Below are positions 1-9,452 of a stretch of DNA of 64,000 nt, one piece after another. Position numbers and translations under genes: made by a program. Within the stretch, counting starts at the first letter, position 1, and each line of letters starts with the position of its first letter. Source of the stretch: Clostridium bowmanii (GTDB lineage: Bacteria; Bacillota; Clostridia; Clostridiales; Clostridiaceae); assembly GCF_018861315.1 (NCBI RefSeq), contig NZ_JAHLDL010000007.1:1-64000 (forward strand), in the 5' to 3' direction. Below the pieces are notes generated by a model that was given only the letters and a program-made list of their open reading frames with translations, did not search any database and was not told the DNA's origin.

Positions 1-147
1 GGAGCAGTAAATAAGAAGGTTAAGCTGCTGTCTATAAGAAAATGGAATTGTGAAGAGTGTAAAAGCATTCATGATAGGGATGAAAATGCATCAAAAAATA
101 TTTTTAAACAGGGAATAAAAGAATTAGGATTAGAAATGGCTATTTAA
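1..147 (+). CDS. tnpB: TnpB-family protein of an IS200/IS605-type element, 3' end only
   Basis: Only the last 48 codons are in the window, read in frame 1 to the TAA at 145-147. They carry the end of the TnpB zinc finger (C-x2-C in 'WNCEEC') followed by HDRDENA, which holds the third acidic residue of the RuvC-like nuclease site, then the usual 'N-x-G-x-K-x-L-G' tail. TnpB proteins are RNA-guided nucleases of IS200/IS605 transposons. The right end of the element follows directly downstream. The 5' part is outside the window, so completeness cannot be judged. Confidence 0.85.
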   Translation, partial: GAVNKKVKLLSIRKWNCEECKSIHDRDENASKNIFKQGIKELGLEMAI

Positions 148-297
148 TAAATTATAAAAATTCATATAGAGGAAATGTAGGGTAGGAACTTATCCGAAAT
201 ATAACACCCATGGAGTTAGTAGGTTACGAGGACGTCGATGTGGGAAATTTTAAGAGTGATCTTAGAAGCACGTGATTTCAATCATGTGAGGTTCACT
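148..297 (+). mobile_element. Right end of the IS200/IS605-type element with candidate omega-RNA scaffold
   Basis: The sequence after tnpB ends in a 7-bp imperfect hairpin, arms CACGTGA (269-275) and TCATGTG (282-288) with loop TTTCAA, followed by AGGTTCAC. A near-identical right end, without any tnpB, lies at 49937-49985 on the other strand. The two copies diverge right after GGTTCACT, which places the element boundary near 296. In this family the 3' end of the tnpB transcript and its right end form the scaffold of the guide RNA and the flanking host DNA supplies the guide; here the flank is an ATT-triplet tract. The boundary and the RNA role are inferred from family knowledge and from the two copies. 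Confidence 0.65.
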
Positions 298-301
298 ATA
301 C

Positions 302-344
<43 letters not shown>

Positions 345-443
345 GTAAATATAACATAGAAAAATATATTATGTTATATGTGATTAGGTTTAATAAATTA
401 ATTATTATATATAATTTCAACGAAAATATAATTATATCAATGA

Positions 444-484
444 AAAATAACGTATTAATTATATGATAATTAATACGTTATTTT
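444..484. terminator. Bidirectional intrinsic terminator
   Basis: A perfect 18-bp inverted repeat (444-461 and 467-484, 5-base loop) begins with AAAA and ends with TTTT, so it could end transcription from either side: the IS element from the left, or rqcH read-through from the right. Confidence 0.7.
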
Positions 485-548
485 ACTTTTGCAAGCCCAA
501 TTACTTGCCCTCCGATTTAGTTCAACTGAAGTACAAGAAATTTTCTTT

Positions 549-828
549 GGATTATGTAGATACATTGCTGGCATGGAATTTCTCTGGGAGTGATTTGAAA
601 TAAGAAGAGCAGAAACATTGAAATCCCATTTAGAAATTCTTGTTTTGTGAATGGAAAATTCTCGTGAGCCTTCCAGGAAGGAAGGCTAGTGAACCTGAGG
701 CAGGACGGCGAATGTGAGCGCCAGAGAATTTTCCATGAACAAAACACTAGAATTCCTTAATGGAATTTCACGTTTCAAACTCTTATTTCAAGTCATGTAG
801 GAGAGATTACATAGTCCGCGTTTTTTTT
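549..828 (+). ncRNA. Candidate structured RNA of unknown family, about 280 nt
   Basis: This non-coding stretch folds as one long arm of nested helices. Outer helix 549-559 pairs with 807-817. A 14-bp helix joins 592-605 to 781-794. An imperfect helix joins 612-640 to 749-776. An 8-bp helix (641-648 with 739-746) and a perfect 13-bp helix (651-663 with 724-736) follow. The tip holds three small hairpins: 667-674/680-687, 694-697/701-704 and 707-710/719-722. Several pairs are G-U on this strand, which favours the plus strand as the RNA. A T8 run at 821-828 follows the outer helix and could be the stop signal. The branched tip does not fit 6S RNA, and I see no SRP RNA, RNase P or tmRNA signature. 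An inverted-repeat DNA element is the alternative. No promoter is assigned with confidence. Confidence 0.5.
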
Positions 829-2566
829 ATTCCACTCGTTCTAAGTTACTTTCCACAGGAGTTATATACATAGTTTTATTTGTTGAATAGATAACCATTC
901 CAGGTTTTGCACCGGAGGGTTTTTTTACGTTTTTAACTTGAGTGTAATCAACAGGCACACTCGAGGAGTTTTTAGATTTACTATAAAATGCTGATAAGTT
1001 TCCAGCTTCCAATAATGTGGTTTCAGGTATATCACCAAAGTTTTTAATGATAACATGAGAACCTGGGATTTCTTTTGTGTGAAGCCAAGTATCATTTTTA
1101 TTTGCAAGTTTTAAAGTTAAAAAGTCATTTTGAATATTATTTCTACCAACATAAATATCAATGCCATCGCTTGAAACAAAATGCATAGGCTTTGTTGCTT
1201 TTGTTTTTTTATTTTTACCTTTGTTGTGCTTTTTAAATGTTATATATTCAGTTTCTATTAACTCATTTTTAATATCTTCAATTGCACTATAATTTTCCAC
1301 ATTTATTATGTTAGTTAGTACAGAGTGAAGATATTTTAATTCATTTTCAGTAAGAACCATCTGAATTGTTGCCATTTCTTCTGCTATTTTAAATTTGTTG
1401 TATTTTTTATAGTAGTATTGAACATTTTGTGAGGGAGTTTTATTTTCATCAAGTTTGATTTGAACGTATTCTCCATTTTCACTATAATAATTTACAACAC
1501 TGGCAACCTTATCACCTTTTTTTAGTGAATATATATTTGCAGTTAAGAGTTCGCCATTTAACATATAGCAACCTTTAGTTTCACATTCTTTTAAGGTTTC
1601 TTTAAGTATTTTTACCTTTTTATCACAACGGTTGATATTATTATGAACTATCTTTTGAAGGTCTGCACTTTTAGAATTTAACCTATCATGGGTATCCTTT
1701 TGAACATAAAAATTCTCTATTAATTTAGAAGGTGAATCATACTTGGCGTATTCACAATCTTTTAAAGAAGTAAGTTTAATACAGTGAAAGTCTTCTAGTT
1801 TGCCTTTGTTAGCATAGGATGCTAAAAATATATTTTTATTTAAGTTTTTAAATAGGTTTTCTGTAAAATCATAAATAGGTTTAGCATGATCTAAATCAAA
1901 GTTATTATTTTCTGTAGAATACCTATATACCAGTTCTTTTGAAAGTTTAGCGCTTATTCCTGTGAAGGTGCCTGTAAAAAATTTTTCGCTAAATTGTATT
2001 TCTTTAGTGGTTATATACTCATAGAATTCTTCATAATTAAAGTTGAAAGGATCTAGCTTTGTAGAAACTGGTGGATATACGTATTCTGCTCCAGTGAATA
2101 TAACTCTAAAGCTATTTACGTCTGCTGTAACGTGTTTAATGCTATCCATAATTAGATTATCACGGTTGCGAACTAAACTAATATTACTATGTCTACCCAT
2201 TATTTCAATTATTAACGAGTATACACTATCAAAGCCTAATTCATCGCTAGATTTAAAATCAATAATTAGTAATCTATCTGAATTTAGTTGTCTTACATCT
2301 AATACCGTGGCGGTATTTAAATATTTTCTTAAAACCATGCAAAATATAGGGGCTTTTATTGGGTTTTCTTTATTAAGCTCAGTAAAGTGAATTCTAGGAT
2401 AATTAGAGCTTGAGTTTATTAATAACTTATGGACTTTTCTATTTTTTTTAAAGCTTAATATAATTTCATCCTTTTCTGGTTGTGTTACTTTATCAACTCT
2501 ACAATCTATGATTACATCTTTTATTTCCTCAATGAGGCTGGATAAATAAATTCCATCTAATGCCAT
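827..2566 (-). CDS. rqcH: RqcH, NFACT-family ribosome quality control factor (FbpA/YloA-like)
   Basis: A 579-residue protein with an N-terminal NFACT-N domain (about 1-270), a helical middle and a C-terminal NFACT-R domain (about 450-560, 'DTWLHTKEIPGSHVII'). RqcH binds stalled 50S-peptidyl-tRNA complexes and directs C-terminal alanine tailing. Residues Asp97-Arg98 ('NSDRLL') match the essential DR pair of the family. I chose the ATG at 2566: the GGAAGG at 2576-2581 lies 9 bases upstream of it, whereas the in-frame ATG at 2575 would abut it. Formerly called fibronectin-binding protein. It converges on the candidate RNA and is divergent from dapF. Confidence 0.93.
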   Translation of the reverse strand: MALDGIYLSSLIEEIKDVIIDCRVDKVTQPEKDEIILSFKKNRKVHKLLINSSSNYPRIHFTELNKENPIKAPIFCMVLRKYLNTATVLDVRQLNSDRLLIIDFKSSDELGFDSVYSLIIEIMGRHSNISLVRNRDNLIMDSIKHVTADVNSFRVIFTGAEYVYPPVSTKLDPFNFNYEEFYEYITTKEIQFSEKFFTGTFTGISAKLSKELVYRYSTENNNFDLDHAKPIYDFTENLFKNLNKNIFLASYANKGKLEDFHCIKLTSLKDCEYAKYDSPSKLIENFYVQKDTHDRLNSKSADLQKIVHNNINRCDKKVKILKETLKECETKGCYMLNGELLTANIYSLKKGDKVASVVNYYSENGEYVQIKLDENKTPSQNVQYYYKKYNKFKIAEEMATIQMVLTENELKYLHSVLTNIINVENYSAIEDIKNELIETEYITFKKHNKGKNKKTKATKPMHFVSSDGIDIYVGRNNIQNDFLTLKLANKNDTWLHTKEIPGSHVIIKNFGDIPETTLLEAGNLSAFYSKSKNSSSVPVDYTQVKNVKKPSGAKPGMVIYSTNKTMYITPVESNLERVE

Positions 2567-2792
2567 ATATATCATCCTTCCTGTTGTTTTAATACTATAT
2601 ATTTACATTTTTAAATAATGCATTATATAATATACTATTTAAATGATAAACTCACATCTAGCAAAATGCATAAAAACATTAAATGAATTTTTATGAATTA
2701 AGCATAATATGAGATATACTATAATTAACAGTATACCATTAAAGAAAATTATTGAAAAGTCATTGTAGAGCATGATAAGAAGGAGGAATAAT

Positions 2793-3623
2793 TTGGAAAC
2801 TATAAATTTTACAAAAATGCAGGGAACGGGAAATGATTTTATTGTTATTGAGGATTTTCAGTGTAACTATGCCAATTTAGAGGGACTTGCTATAAAACTT
2901 TGTGATAGGCATTTTGGCATAGGTGCAGATGGAATTTTAGTAGTTAGAAAGAGTAATATAGCGGATATTCAGATGGTAATTATTAATGCTGATGGCTCTT
3001 ATGCATCTATGTGTGGAAATGGTATAAGATGTTTTGCTAAATATGTTTGGGAAAAAAAACATGTGCAAGGGGAAAATATAAAAATTGAAACTGGTGACGG
3101 TGTAAAGTTTGCAAATATTTGTGTTAAAGACGGAAGAGTAGAAAGTGTAACTATTAATATGGGAAAATATAATTTTAATCCAATTAGTATTCCCGCTTTA
3201 GCTGAGAGTGAAATAATTAATAGAAAAATAGAGGCTAATCATAAAGAATATTATATTACTTCAATGTTTATGGGTGTGCCCCATACTATTGTTTTTGGGA
3301 AACATGAGGATTATTGCATAGAGGAAGGAAAATTTATTGAACAGCATAGTCTATTTCCACAAAAGACGAATGTAAACTTTTGTGAAGTATTAGGGCAGAA
3401 TATGATAAGGGTTAAAACTTGGGAAAGAGGCGCAGGGCCAACACTAGCCTGTGGAACTGGTAGCTGTGCCTCTGTGGTAGCGGCAAGTAGGCTTGGATAT
3501 ATAGATGGAAAAGTAACTGTGCAGGTTCCTGGTGGAATCCTTACCGTAGAGATTATTAAGGATGAAGTTTTAATGGAAGGACCAGCAGAAACAACTTTTG
3601 AAGGACATTTTTTTCTAATATGA
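2793..3623 (+). CDS. dapF: Diaminopimelate epimerase
   Basis: Interconverts LL- and meso-diaminopimelate for lysine and peptidoglycan synthesis in the cytosol. The 276-residue chain has the two catalytic cysteines in their standard settings: Cys74 in 'MCGNGIRC' and Cys220 in 'ACGTGSCAS'. The start is taken as TTG 2793, six bases after AGGAGG at 2781-2786; the upstream in-frame ATG at 2772 would place that ribosome binding site inside the gene. A TATAAT-like box at 2720-2725 is a possible -10. The gene is followed by a strong terminator, so it is probably monocistronic. An LL-DAP-aminotransferase-like gene at 54.3 kb would supply its substrate. Confidence 0.95.
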   Translation: METINFTKMQGTGNDFIVIEDFQCNYANLEGLAIKLCDRHFGIGADGILVVRKSNIADIQMVIINADGSYASMCGNGIRCFAKYVWEKKHVQGENIKIETGDGVKFANICVKDGRVESVTINMGKYNFNPISIPALAESEIINRKIEANHKEYYITSMFMGVPHTIVFGKHEDYCIEEGKFIEQHSLFPQKTNVNFCEVLGQNMIRVKTWERGAGPTLACGTGSCASVVAASRLGYIDGKVTVQVPGGILTVEIIKDEVLMEGPAETTFEGHFFLI

Positions 3624-3651
3624 AGTGAGCAACTTGAATATTTCTATACGT

Positions 3652-3718
3652 AAAAAAAAGTATATATTACGTGTAATGCATTAATCGCATTGCAATATGC
3701 GTAATATATACTTTTTTT
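3652..3718 (+). terminator. Terminator of dapF
   Basis: A long hairpin with 12-bp arms, GTATATATTACG (3660-3671) and its complement (3700-3711). An inner AATGC/GCATT stem fills the loop, an A-run precedes the hairpin and T7 follows. The A/T flanks make it potentially bidirectional. Confidence 0.8.
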
Positions 3719-3820
3719 GTTTTGTGGAAAATTTCTTTATAAATCATGAATAATATTAAAAAAAATGACAATGATTACAAGTGGATATCCTATAAATTAA
3801 AATTAGAAAAGGTAAATATT

Positions 3821-5500
3821 ATGAAAAAAAATTTACTCCAATTACTACTAGATAAAAACTTAATTACAGAGCAATGCTATAAGGACGTGAAGGCGAGTTC
3901 ATTTAATAGCAATTTTAGCGAAGAGCAAATAATTCTGCGTGACATAAAAGTAGATTTGAATGGGCTTATTTCAATAGTAGAGAATGATTTTAGTATACCC
4001 TATATGGATTTAGAATCTAACAATGGGAATAATGGAGCTTTTAAATTAATCTCAAAGGAGATAGCCAGCAGATATAGCTTAATTCCTTTTTATTATGAAA
4101 ATAATGAGTTACATGTGGCTTTTTCAAATCCCTTTGACATAAAAGTTATCGACGAGTTAAGATTTATAACCAATAAAAAAATTAAAGTATTTTTTGCTTT
4201 ACTTAGTAATATATTAAAAGCTATTGAAAACTGCTATGGAAAACAAATTGTGGATGTGGCAGTTGAAGAGCTTAAAAAAGAATATATGCTAGAAGATAAA
4301 GAAAAAAATGAGGAGATGGAGGGCGAACTTTTTGCTGAAAATGCACCGGTTATAAGGATAACAAATTCCTTATTAAAGCAGGCAGTGAATTCAGGAGCTA
4401 GTGACATTCACTTAGAGCCTTTTAAATATTTTGCCATACTTAGAATGAGAGTAGATGGCATCCTAAATGAAATAAATCAGATTCCCAGTAGTGTATATAA
4501 ATCTTTATGTGCAAGAATTAAAATAATGGCAAATATAGATATAGCAACTAAACTAATACCTCAGGATGGGAAGATAACTGAAAACATAGATGGAACAGAT
4601 TATGATTTTAGGGTATCCTCACTCCCAACAATGTATGGAGAAAAACTTGTTATAAGAGTTCTATACAAATTAGAGAAATTCATTAATCTAGACTCATTAG
4701 GCTTTAGCTTCGATAAAGTTCAGATTTTAAAGGATATATTAAAACTTTCTCATGGAATGATTGTTGTGGCAGGACCTACAGGAAGCGGTAAATCCACTAC
4801 CTTATATGCACTTTTAAATGAAATCAATAGTAAAAGCAAAAATATCATTACTATAGAAGATCCAATAGAATATAATATGCCTAGAATTAATCAGGTAAAT
4901 GTGAATATTAAAGCAGGGCTTACTTTTTCTACGGGCCTAAGAAGCATTTTGAGGCAAGACCCAGATGTAATAATGCTTGGAGAGATAAGGGATGAGGAGA
5001 CTGCACAAATTGCTGTAAGAGCATCAATAACAGGACATTTAGTTTTATCAACGCTTCATACAAATGATGCAGTAACATCCATATCTAGGTTAATAGATAT
5101 GGGTATTCCATCATATTTGGTTGCAGATTCATTAGTTGTAGTATTAGCCCAAAGATTAATAAGAAAATTATGTTGCCATTGCAAAATTGAACACGAGATT
5201 ACTCATGACGAATTTCAGCATTTAGGTTTTAAAACAGGCGACAAAATATATAGTGCAGTAGGATGTAATAAATGTAATAAAACTGGATATAAAGGGAGAA
5301 CTGTGGTATATGAATTACTAAAATTAGATAGTGTTCATAAATCTATTATAGCAAGAAGCGGCATAAGTGATGAGTTATGGAAATATTGTAATGAAAATAA
5401 ATCAAGTTCTTTTATGGAGAGTTGTAGAGATTCCGTGCTTAGCGGTGTAACTTCAATAGAAGAATTTGTGAATGCTACTTACAGCTATAATTTCAAATAG
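3821..5500 (+). CDS. pilB: Type IV pilus assembly ATPase PilB (GspE family)
   Basis: Cytoplasmic hexameric ATPase that powers pilus or pseudopilus extension. Visible features: an N-terminal GspE-N domain; a Walker A motif GPTGSGKSTT; an aspartate box and a Walker B region ('MLGEIRDEETAQ'); and a C-terminal C4 zinc cluster (CCHC ... CNKC). The 559-residue form starts at ATG 3821, behind AAAAGG; an in-frame ATG at 3746 has no ribosome binding site. First gene of a pil operon running to 10306. No pilT retraction ATPase is nearby. Confidence 0.93.
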   Translation: MKKNLLQLLLDKNLITEQCYKDVKASSFNSNFSEEQIILRDIKVDLNGLISIVENDFSIPYMDLESNNGNNGAFKLISKEIASRYSLIPFYYENNELHVAFSNPFDIKVIDELRFITNKKIKVFFALLSNILKAIENCYGKQIVDVAVEELKKEYMLEDKEKNEEMEGELFAENAPVIRITNSLLKQAVNSGASDIHLEPFKYFAILRMRVDGILNEINQIPSSVYKSLCARIKIMANIDIATKLIPQDGKITENIDGTDYDFRVSSLPTMYGEKLVIRVLYKLEKFINLDSLGFSFDKVQILKDILKLSHGMIVVAGPTGSGKSTTLYALLNEINSKSKNIITIEDPIEYNMPRINQVNVNIKAGLTFSTGLRSILRQDPDVIMLGEIRDEETAQIAVRASITGHLVLSTLHTNDAVTSISRLIDMGIPSYLVADSLVVVLAQRLIRKLCCHCKIEHEITHDEFQHLGFKTGDKIYSAVGCNKCNKTGYKGRTVVYELLKLDSVHKSIIARSGISDELWKYCNENKSSSFMESCRDSVLSGVTSIEEFVNATYSYNFK

Positions 5501-5574
5501 GTTATCTTGTGGAGGTATAATAGCATAATGACTAGTTATTTCCGCAAGATGAACAATGATAGGTGAAATATAAA

Positions 5575-6771
5575 ATGAAATATAAATACATGGCTAAAAC
5601 CTCAAATGGAATAATAATAAAGGGTAGCGCTGAAAGTGATAGTATAGAAGAATTAGCATTGGGATTACGGGCGCAAGAAATATTTTTAATAAAGGGTAGG
5701 AGTATAAAAAAAATAAGTGAAATTTCTACTAGACCTAACTTGAAAATTATATCAATGTTTTGCAAGCAATTTTCAATATGTCTTAAATCAGGTATACCTA
5801 TATGTGATATTCTTAATTTGCTTTATGAGCAAATGTTACATAAAGCTATAAAAAATAGTCTTATTAGCATTAGAGAAAATGTACAAAAGGGGAATTCGCT
5901 ATATGCAAGTATGAAAAACACTAGAAATATATATCCTGAGTTTCTAATAAACATGATTTATTTAGGGGAAGAGAGTGGTAAGTTAGATACAATACTGGAG
6001 GAATTGTCTAGATATTATGAAAAAGAGCATAAGCTCACAAAAAAATTCGTTAATTCAATGATTTATCCCTGTACAGTATTTCTAACATTAACTATTGTAT
6101 CATTATTTTTGTTTATAAAGGTAATACCTATATTTATTAAAAACTTAAATTCTCTTAATGCAGATATTCCTTTAATAACTAGAATTGTTTTAGGAACTAG
6201 TAATTTTTTAGGACAAAATTTCTTGTGGATTTTAATAATTAATTTAATTTTAGCTTTTATTTTTATGGAATATTTTAAAACGGAAAATGGGAAGTTAGCT
6301 TTTGATAAATTCAAATTTAGGTGTCCGATATTAGGACCTGTTTATAAACACCTTATTTACACAAGATTTACTAGAGGACTTAATATATTATTGTGTAGCG
6401 GGGTGGGACTGCTTAGAGCCTTTGAAATAATCTATGATGTTATTGGTAATAGATATTTTAAGTTAAAACTTAAAACCGTTTTTAATGATATAAAAAAAGG
6501 AAGAGATCTAGCAGATTGTTTAAATGCAATGAACCTATTTCCACAATTCTTTGTGGCTATGGTAAGAATAGGTGAGGAAACCGGTAATTTGGATGAAATG
6601 TTTTTGACCGCTGCAGATATCTTTTATGAAGAAGCAGAGGAAAAGGTAGAGAAAGGCACTGCACTACTAGAACCAATCCTAATAATATTTTTAGGTATTA
6701 TGATTGGTACAATAATACTGGCGGTTATGCTTCCTATGCTAAGTGTCATGGACTCTGCTGGAAAAATTTAA
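5575..6771 (+). CDS. pilC: Type IV pilus inner-membrane platform protein PilC (GspF family)
   Basis: About 398 residues with two GspF repeats, each a cytoplasmic helical bundle followed by hydrophobic segments (around 170-190, 220-240 and the last 30 residues). The protein anchors PilB at the membrane and lies beneath the growing pilus. The start is ATG 5575, eight bases after AGGTGA; GTG at 5563 would overlap that site. The gene lies 75 bases after pilB in the same operon. Confidence 0.92.
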   Translation: MKYKYMAKTSNGIIIKGSAESDSIEELALGLRAQEIFLIKGRSIKKISEISTRPNLKIISMFCKQFSICLKSGIPICDILNLLYEQMLHKAIKNSLISIRENVQKGNSLYASMKNTRNIYPEFLINMIYLGEESGKLDTILEELSRYYEKEHKLTKKFVNSMIYPCTVFLTLTIVSLFLFIKVIPIFIKNLNSLNADIPLITRIVLGTSNFLGQNFLWILIINLILAFIFMEYFKTENGKLAFDKFKFRCPILGPVYKHLIYTRFTRGLNILLCSGVGLLRAFEIIYDVIGNRYFKLKLKTVFNDIKKGRDLADCLNAMNLFPQFFVAMVRIGEETGNLDEMFLTAADIFYEEAEEKVEKGTALLEPILIIFLGIMIGTIILAVMLPMLSVMDSAGKI

Positions 6772-6813
6772 ATGAATTTATTTAGTATTTAGATATATGA
6801 GAAAGGTGAATTT

Positions 6814-7257
6814 ATGCGTAGAGGATTTACATTGATAGAGATGGTAGTAGTTTTAGCTATTATAAGCATAATTGGAGGAGTCAGCATAGTTTCTTTAGAA
6901 TATTATAAAACAATAAAAAACAAAGTAGATGCAGATTATTATTGTAATGCTACAGTAGGTTTTATTAATAATTCGAAAATGTTTTGTAGAGAAAATTCTT
7001 GTAGTGCAATTGTGACTTTTGATAGAGGAAAAAATGAAATTAAGTTGGAAAAGGGAACTACCACGGTAAATAAATTAATATTCTCAAATAAGATAACATT
7101 GTATGAAGTGATAGGAAGGCGAAATAATAGTGACATTATCTTTGATAAGGACGGGTTTACTAATGATGCATGCACAATTGTTTTAATAGACAATAATTTA
7201 GTAAAACATATAATTACAATGAGAGTAGGTACAGAATATGTCAAACTTATCAAGTAA
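6814..7257 (+). CDS. Prepilin-like protein (type IV pilin or pseudopilin)
   Basis: A 147-residue protein opening with a class III signal: short basic leader 'MRRG', then FTLIEMVVVLAIISII with Glu at +5 of the mature chain. The gene overlaps the next prepilin gene by 20 bases. The remainder lacks an obvious conserved domain and resembles the GspH/FimT-type minor pseudopilins only in size and position. A prepilin peptidase (PilD), needed to cut after the Gly, is not in this window. Confidence 0.85.
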   Translation: MRRGFTLIEMVVVLAIISIIGGVSIVSLEYYKTIKNKVDADYYCNATVGFINNSKMFCRENSCSAIVTFDRGKNEIKLEKGTTTVNKLIFSNKITLYEVIGRRNNSDIIFDKDGFTNDACTIVLIDNNLVKHIITMRVGTEYVKLIK

Positions 7258-7687
7258 AAGAGGGTTTACCTTATTAGAGGTATTGGTTAGTTTAGGGGTG
7301 TTTTCTATGATTTTCATTTGTATGATGTGTTTTAACGTAACTTCTCTAAATATTAAAAAAGATATTAAAAGTATAAATAATAATGTATCCATAATGGAGA
7401 CTTTAAAAAACAATATAATATACACTATGACATTTACAGAACTTCAAGGGGTGCTTATGGATAATAGAACATTTATAAATAGTGAAAATATGACAGTTAA
7501 CAAAATTCAAAACAATGTAATGGATGCCTTTTCGAAAGCATCATCTGTGGGGGGGCCCTATATAAAATTGAGTTATTTAAAATATGAATCTAAGTTATAC
7601 ACGTTAAGACTTTCTCTATATGCTGGTGGACCAAATAATATTGTACAATTGCAATGTGATTTCTATAAAGGATATCATGAATGGTGA
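7238..7687 (+). CDS. Prepilin-like protein (minor pilin)
   Basis: 149 residues. The leader 'MSNLSSKRG' is followed by FTLLEVLVSLGVFSMIF, a canonical prepilin cleavage region with Glu+5. It overlaps the previous gene by 20 bases and the next by 7, indicating translational coupling. Size and place suggest a PilV/GspI-like minor pilin, but the C-terminal domain is not recognisable by eye. Confidence 0.83.
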   Translation: MSNLSSKRGFTLLEVLVSLGVFSMIFICMMCFNVTSLNIKKDIKSINNNVSIMETLKNNIIYTMTFTELQGVLMDNRTFINSENMTVNKIQNNVMDAFSKASSVGGPYIKLSYLKYESKLYTLRLSLYAGGPNNIVQLQCDFYKGYHEW

Positions 7688-8139
7688 AAAAGGGAGTTAC
7701 ACTTATAGAAATAGTAGTGGCAATGAGCCTAGTATTATTAATGCTGGGAGTGGTTGATAGTATGCTTATCTCTTACTTGAAAAACTACAAAAATAGTGTA
7801 ATAGAAAACAAGGGGTTTAATTATCTAAATGAAGCTATATCAATAATTGAAAAGGAAGTTAATGAGGATTCAAAGGACGTAAAAACTGAGGGTAATATCA
7901 TTAAAATAAGTTACAGTGATGGAAGCACCACAAACCACATAAAACGTATCAATAGCAATCTTTATCTGCTGTATGGAACAATCTATAGTGTACCCTCGGA
8001 CAGTTCCTATAAGAGCTTAATTATAGATGATGTGAAAGACTTTGTGGCTATAAAATATGGGAAAACTCTTTACATTAAAGTAAGTTGGTATAATGGTCAA
8101 ATAATTGAGAGGTGTTTAGCAATAGAAAATGCAAACTAA
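7681..8139 (+). CDS. Prepilin-like protein (minor pilin)
   Basis: 152 residues with leader 'MVKKG' and hydrophobic helix VTLIEIVVAMSLVLLMLG, including Glu+5. It overlaps its neighbours by 7 and 11 bases. The position, third in a set of four, fits a PilW/GspJ-like minor pilin; that assignment is by context only. Confidence 0.82.
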   Translation: MVKKGVTLIEIVVAMSLVLLMLGVVDSMLISYLKNYKNSVIENKGFNYLNEAISIIEKEVNEDSKDVKTEGNIIKISYSDGSTTNHIKRINSNLYLLYGTIYSVPSDSSYKSLIIDDVKDFVAIKYGKTLYIKVSWYNGQIIERCLAIENAN

Positions 8140-8551
8140 AAAGGGATTTATATTGGTTTATACGATTTTAGTAGGGATTATCTGTTTAATTATAATGATG
8201 TATATTTTTGATATTCAAATGGCAGAGGTGAAATACTCTACAAGTAATAAAAAATACATATTAAAACATAATGAATACCAAAAGGATAAAGAATATCTAA
8301 TGACTTTATTTTTCACTTATATTAATGAAAATAATGAAGGCATAAAAAAGGTAGGAGCAATAGATTTTTTTTGCAATATCAAGAGTAGCATAGTAAAGTA
8401 TGGAGCATCAAAGGTGAGTTACACTAATAAAACCAATGAATTAATTTTTACAATACCTTACGAATACACAATAAATAGAAATGATTATTATAAATTAGTA
8501 GCAAATGGTGAGAGTTTCAAGCTGGTGTTTATAAAAACAGAGTATTACTAG
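8129..8551 (+). CDS. Pilin-like protein lacking the +5 glutamate
   Basis: 140 residues. It starts 'MQTKKG' followed by FILVYTILVGIICLIIMMYIF. The leader and helix resemble a prepilin, but the residue at +5 is not Glu; PilX and GspK-type tip proteins often lack it. It overlaps the preceding gene by 11 bases. A role at the pilus tip is an inference from position and from the missing glutamate. Confidence 0.75.
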   Translation: MQTKKGFILVYTILVGIICLIIMMYIFDIQMAEVKYSTSNKKYILKHNEYQKDKEYLMTLFFTYINENNEGIKKVGAIDFFCNIKSSIVKYGASKVSYTNKTNELIFTIPYEYTINRNDYYKLVANGESFKLVFIKTEYY

Positions 8552-8624
8552 GTTTCATCAATGTGGCAAGTAGCAAGTTTGGAAGAAATTTATTAAAATT
8601 AATAGGGGAAAAGAGGATGAAAAG

Positions 8625-9446
8625 ATGAAGATTAGAAGGAATATGTTTCTAGAAGTCTCCAACAATAAAATTTTAATAGCTGGATTTTCTAAAAATATTA
8701 TATTGAATAAAGCATTCAATATTGCATTCCAAAATTCATATATAAAGGATATTGCAAATATAAAAGATTTTCAATTACATATAAAAAACAGGAACTTATA
8801 CGTGCTCGTTGAAGGGGAAACAGTATATATTAAATTGATGACCTTGCCAACAGTTAAAAAACATCAAATTAACGATATGATTAAAAATGAATTAAGATAT
8901 TATTATAAAGACATAGATCATATTGCGTTTACCTATAAGCTTAAAAGTAAAGACAAATTTAATATGGAAATATTAGTTTTTTGCCTTCAGGGAAATAGTT
9001 TAGATATTTTGAAAAATTGCATTGATAATAACATTAATCTAAAGAAAATAAACTTAATTCAATTTTGTTTTAAAAACTATTATTCAGACAAAATCCATGA
9101 AAGTGACTATATATTGGTTTTTTATTATGATTGTAATTTATATTCTTTAATTTGTTGTGATAATGAAATTGTGGCTAATAATATAATAAGTGTTAATGAG
9201 TTAGCTATAATAAAGTTTTCATATGTAATGAACGAATTTCTAGAACAGTACAATGATTATGCGCTGCGGTGTAAAAAAATATATTATGCAAATATAAAAG
9301 AATTAAATGTTAAAGAGTTAGATAGTATTGCATTAGATAATGAAGCAATAGGTATTGAAGAACTTACTTATTTAAAATTACCAAAGGTTATATTAGATAA
9401 TTTAAAGCAAGAAGAATTAGTGAAATATATGATAAAAAAAGGATAA
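8625..9446 (+). CDS. Divergent PilM-position protein of the pilus operon
   Basis: 273 residues, no signal peptide and no membrane segment, placed where pilM lies in pil operons and directly before two small single-span membrane proteins in the PilN/PilO position. A segment around 80-105 ('MTLPTVKKHQINDMIKNELR') resembles the part of PilM/GspL proteins that follows the first actin-like subdomain. I cannot see a clear nucleotide-binding signature, so it may be a degenerate actin-like scaffold. Function is inferred mainly from synteny. Confidence 0.6.
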   Translation: MKIRRNMFLEVSNNKILIAGFSKNIILNKAFNIAFQNSYIKDIANIKDFQLHIKNRNLYVLVEGETVYIKLMTLPTVKKHQINDMIKNELRYYYKDIDHIAFTYKLKSKDKFNMEILVFCLQGNSLDILKNCIDNNINLKKINLIQFCFKNYYSDKIHESDYILVFYYDCNLYSLICCDNEIVANNIISVNELAIIKFSYVMNEFLEQYNDYALRCKKIYYANIKELNVKELDSIALDNEAIGIEELTYLKLPKVILDNLKQEELVKYMIKKG

Positions 9447-9452
9447 AGTGCT

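Noticed and set aside
517-747. 76-codon open frame on the minus strand
   Set aside because: It lies wholly inside the long hairpin region, has no ribosome binding site and no protein-like composition; better explained by the structured RNA.
549-828. 6S RNA, SRP RNA, RNase P RNA or tmRNA
   Set aside because: Branched tip and missing conserved motifs (no SRP helix 8 GGAAG symmetric loop context, no RNase P core, no tRNA-like ends).
2043-2390. 115-codon plus-strand frame inside rqcH
   Set aside because: Antisense shadow of a gene with clear family motifs; no ribosome binding site.
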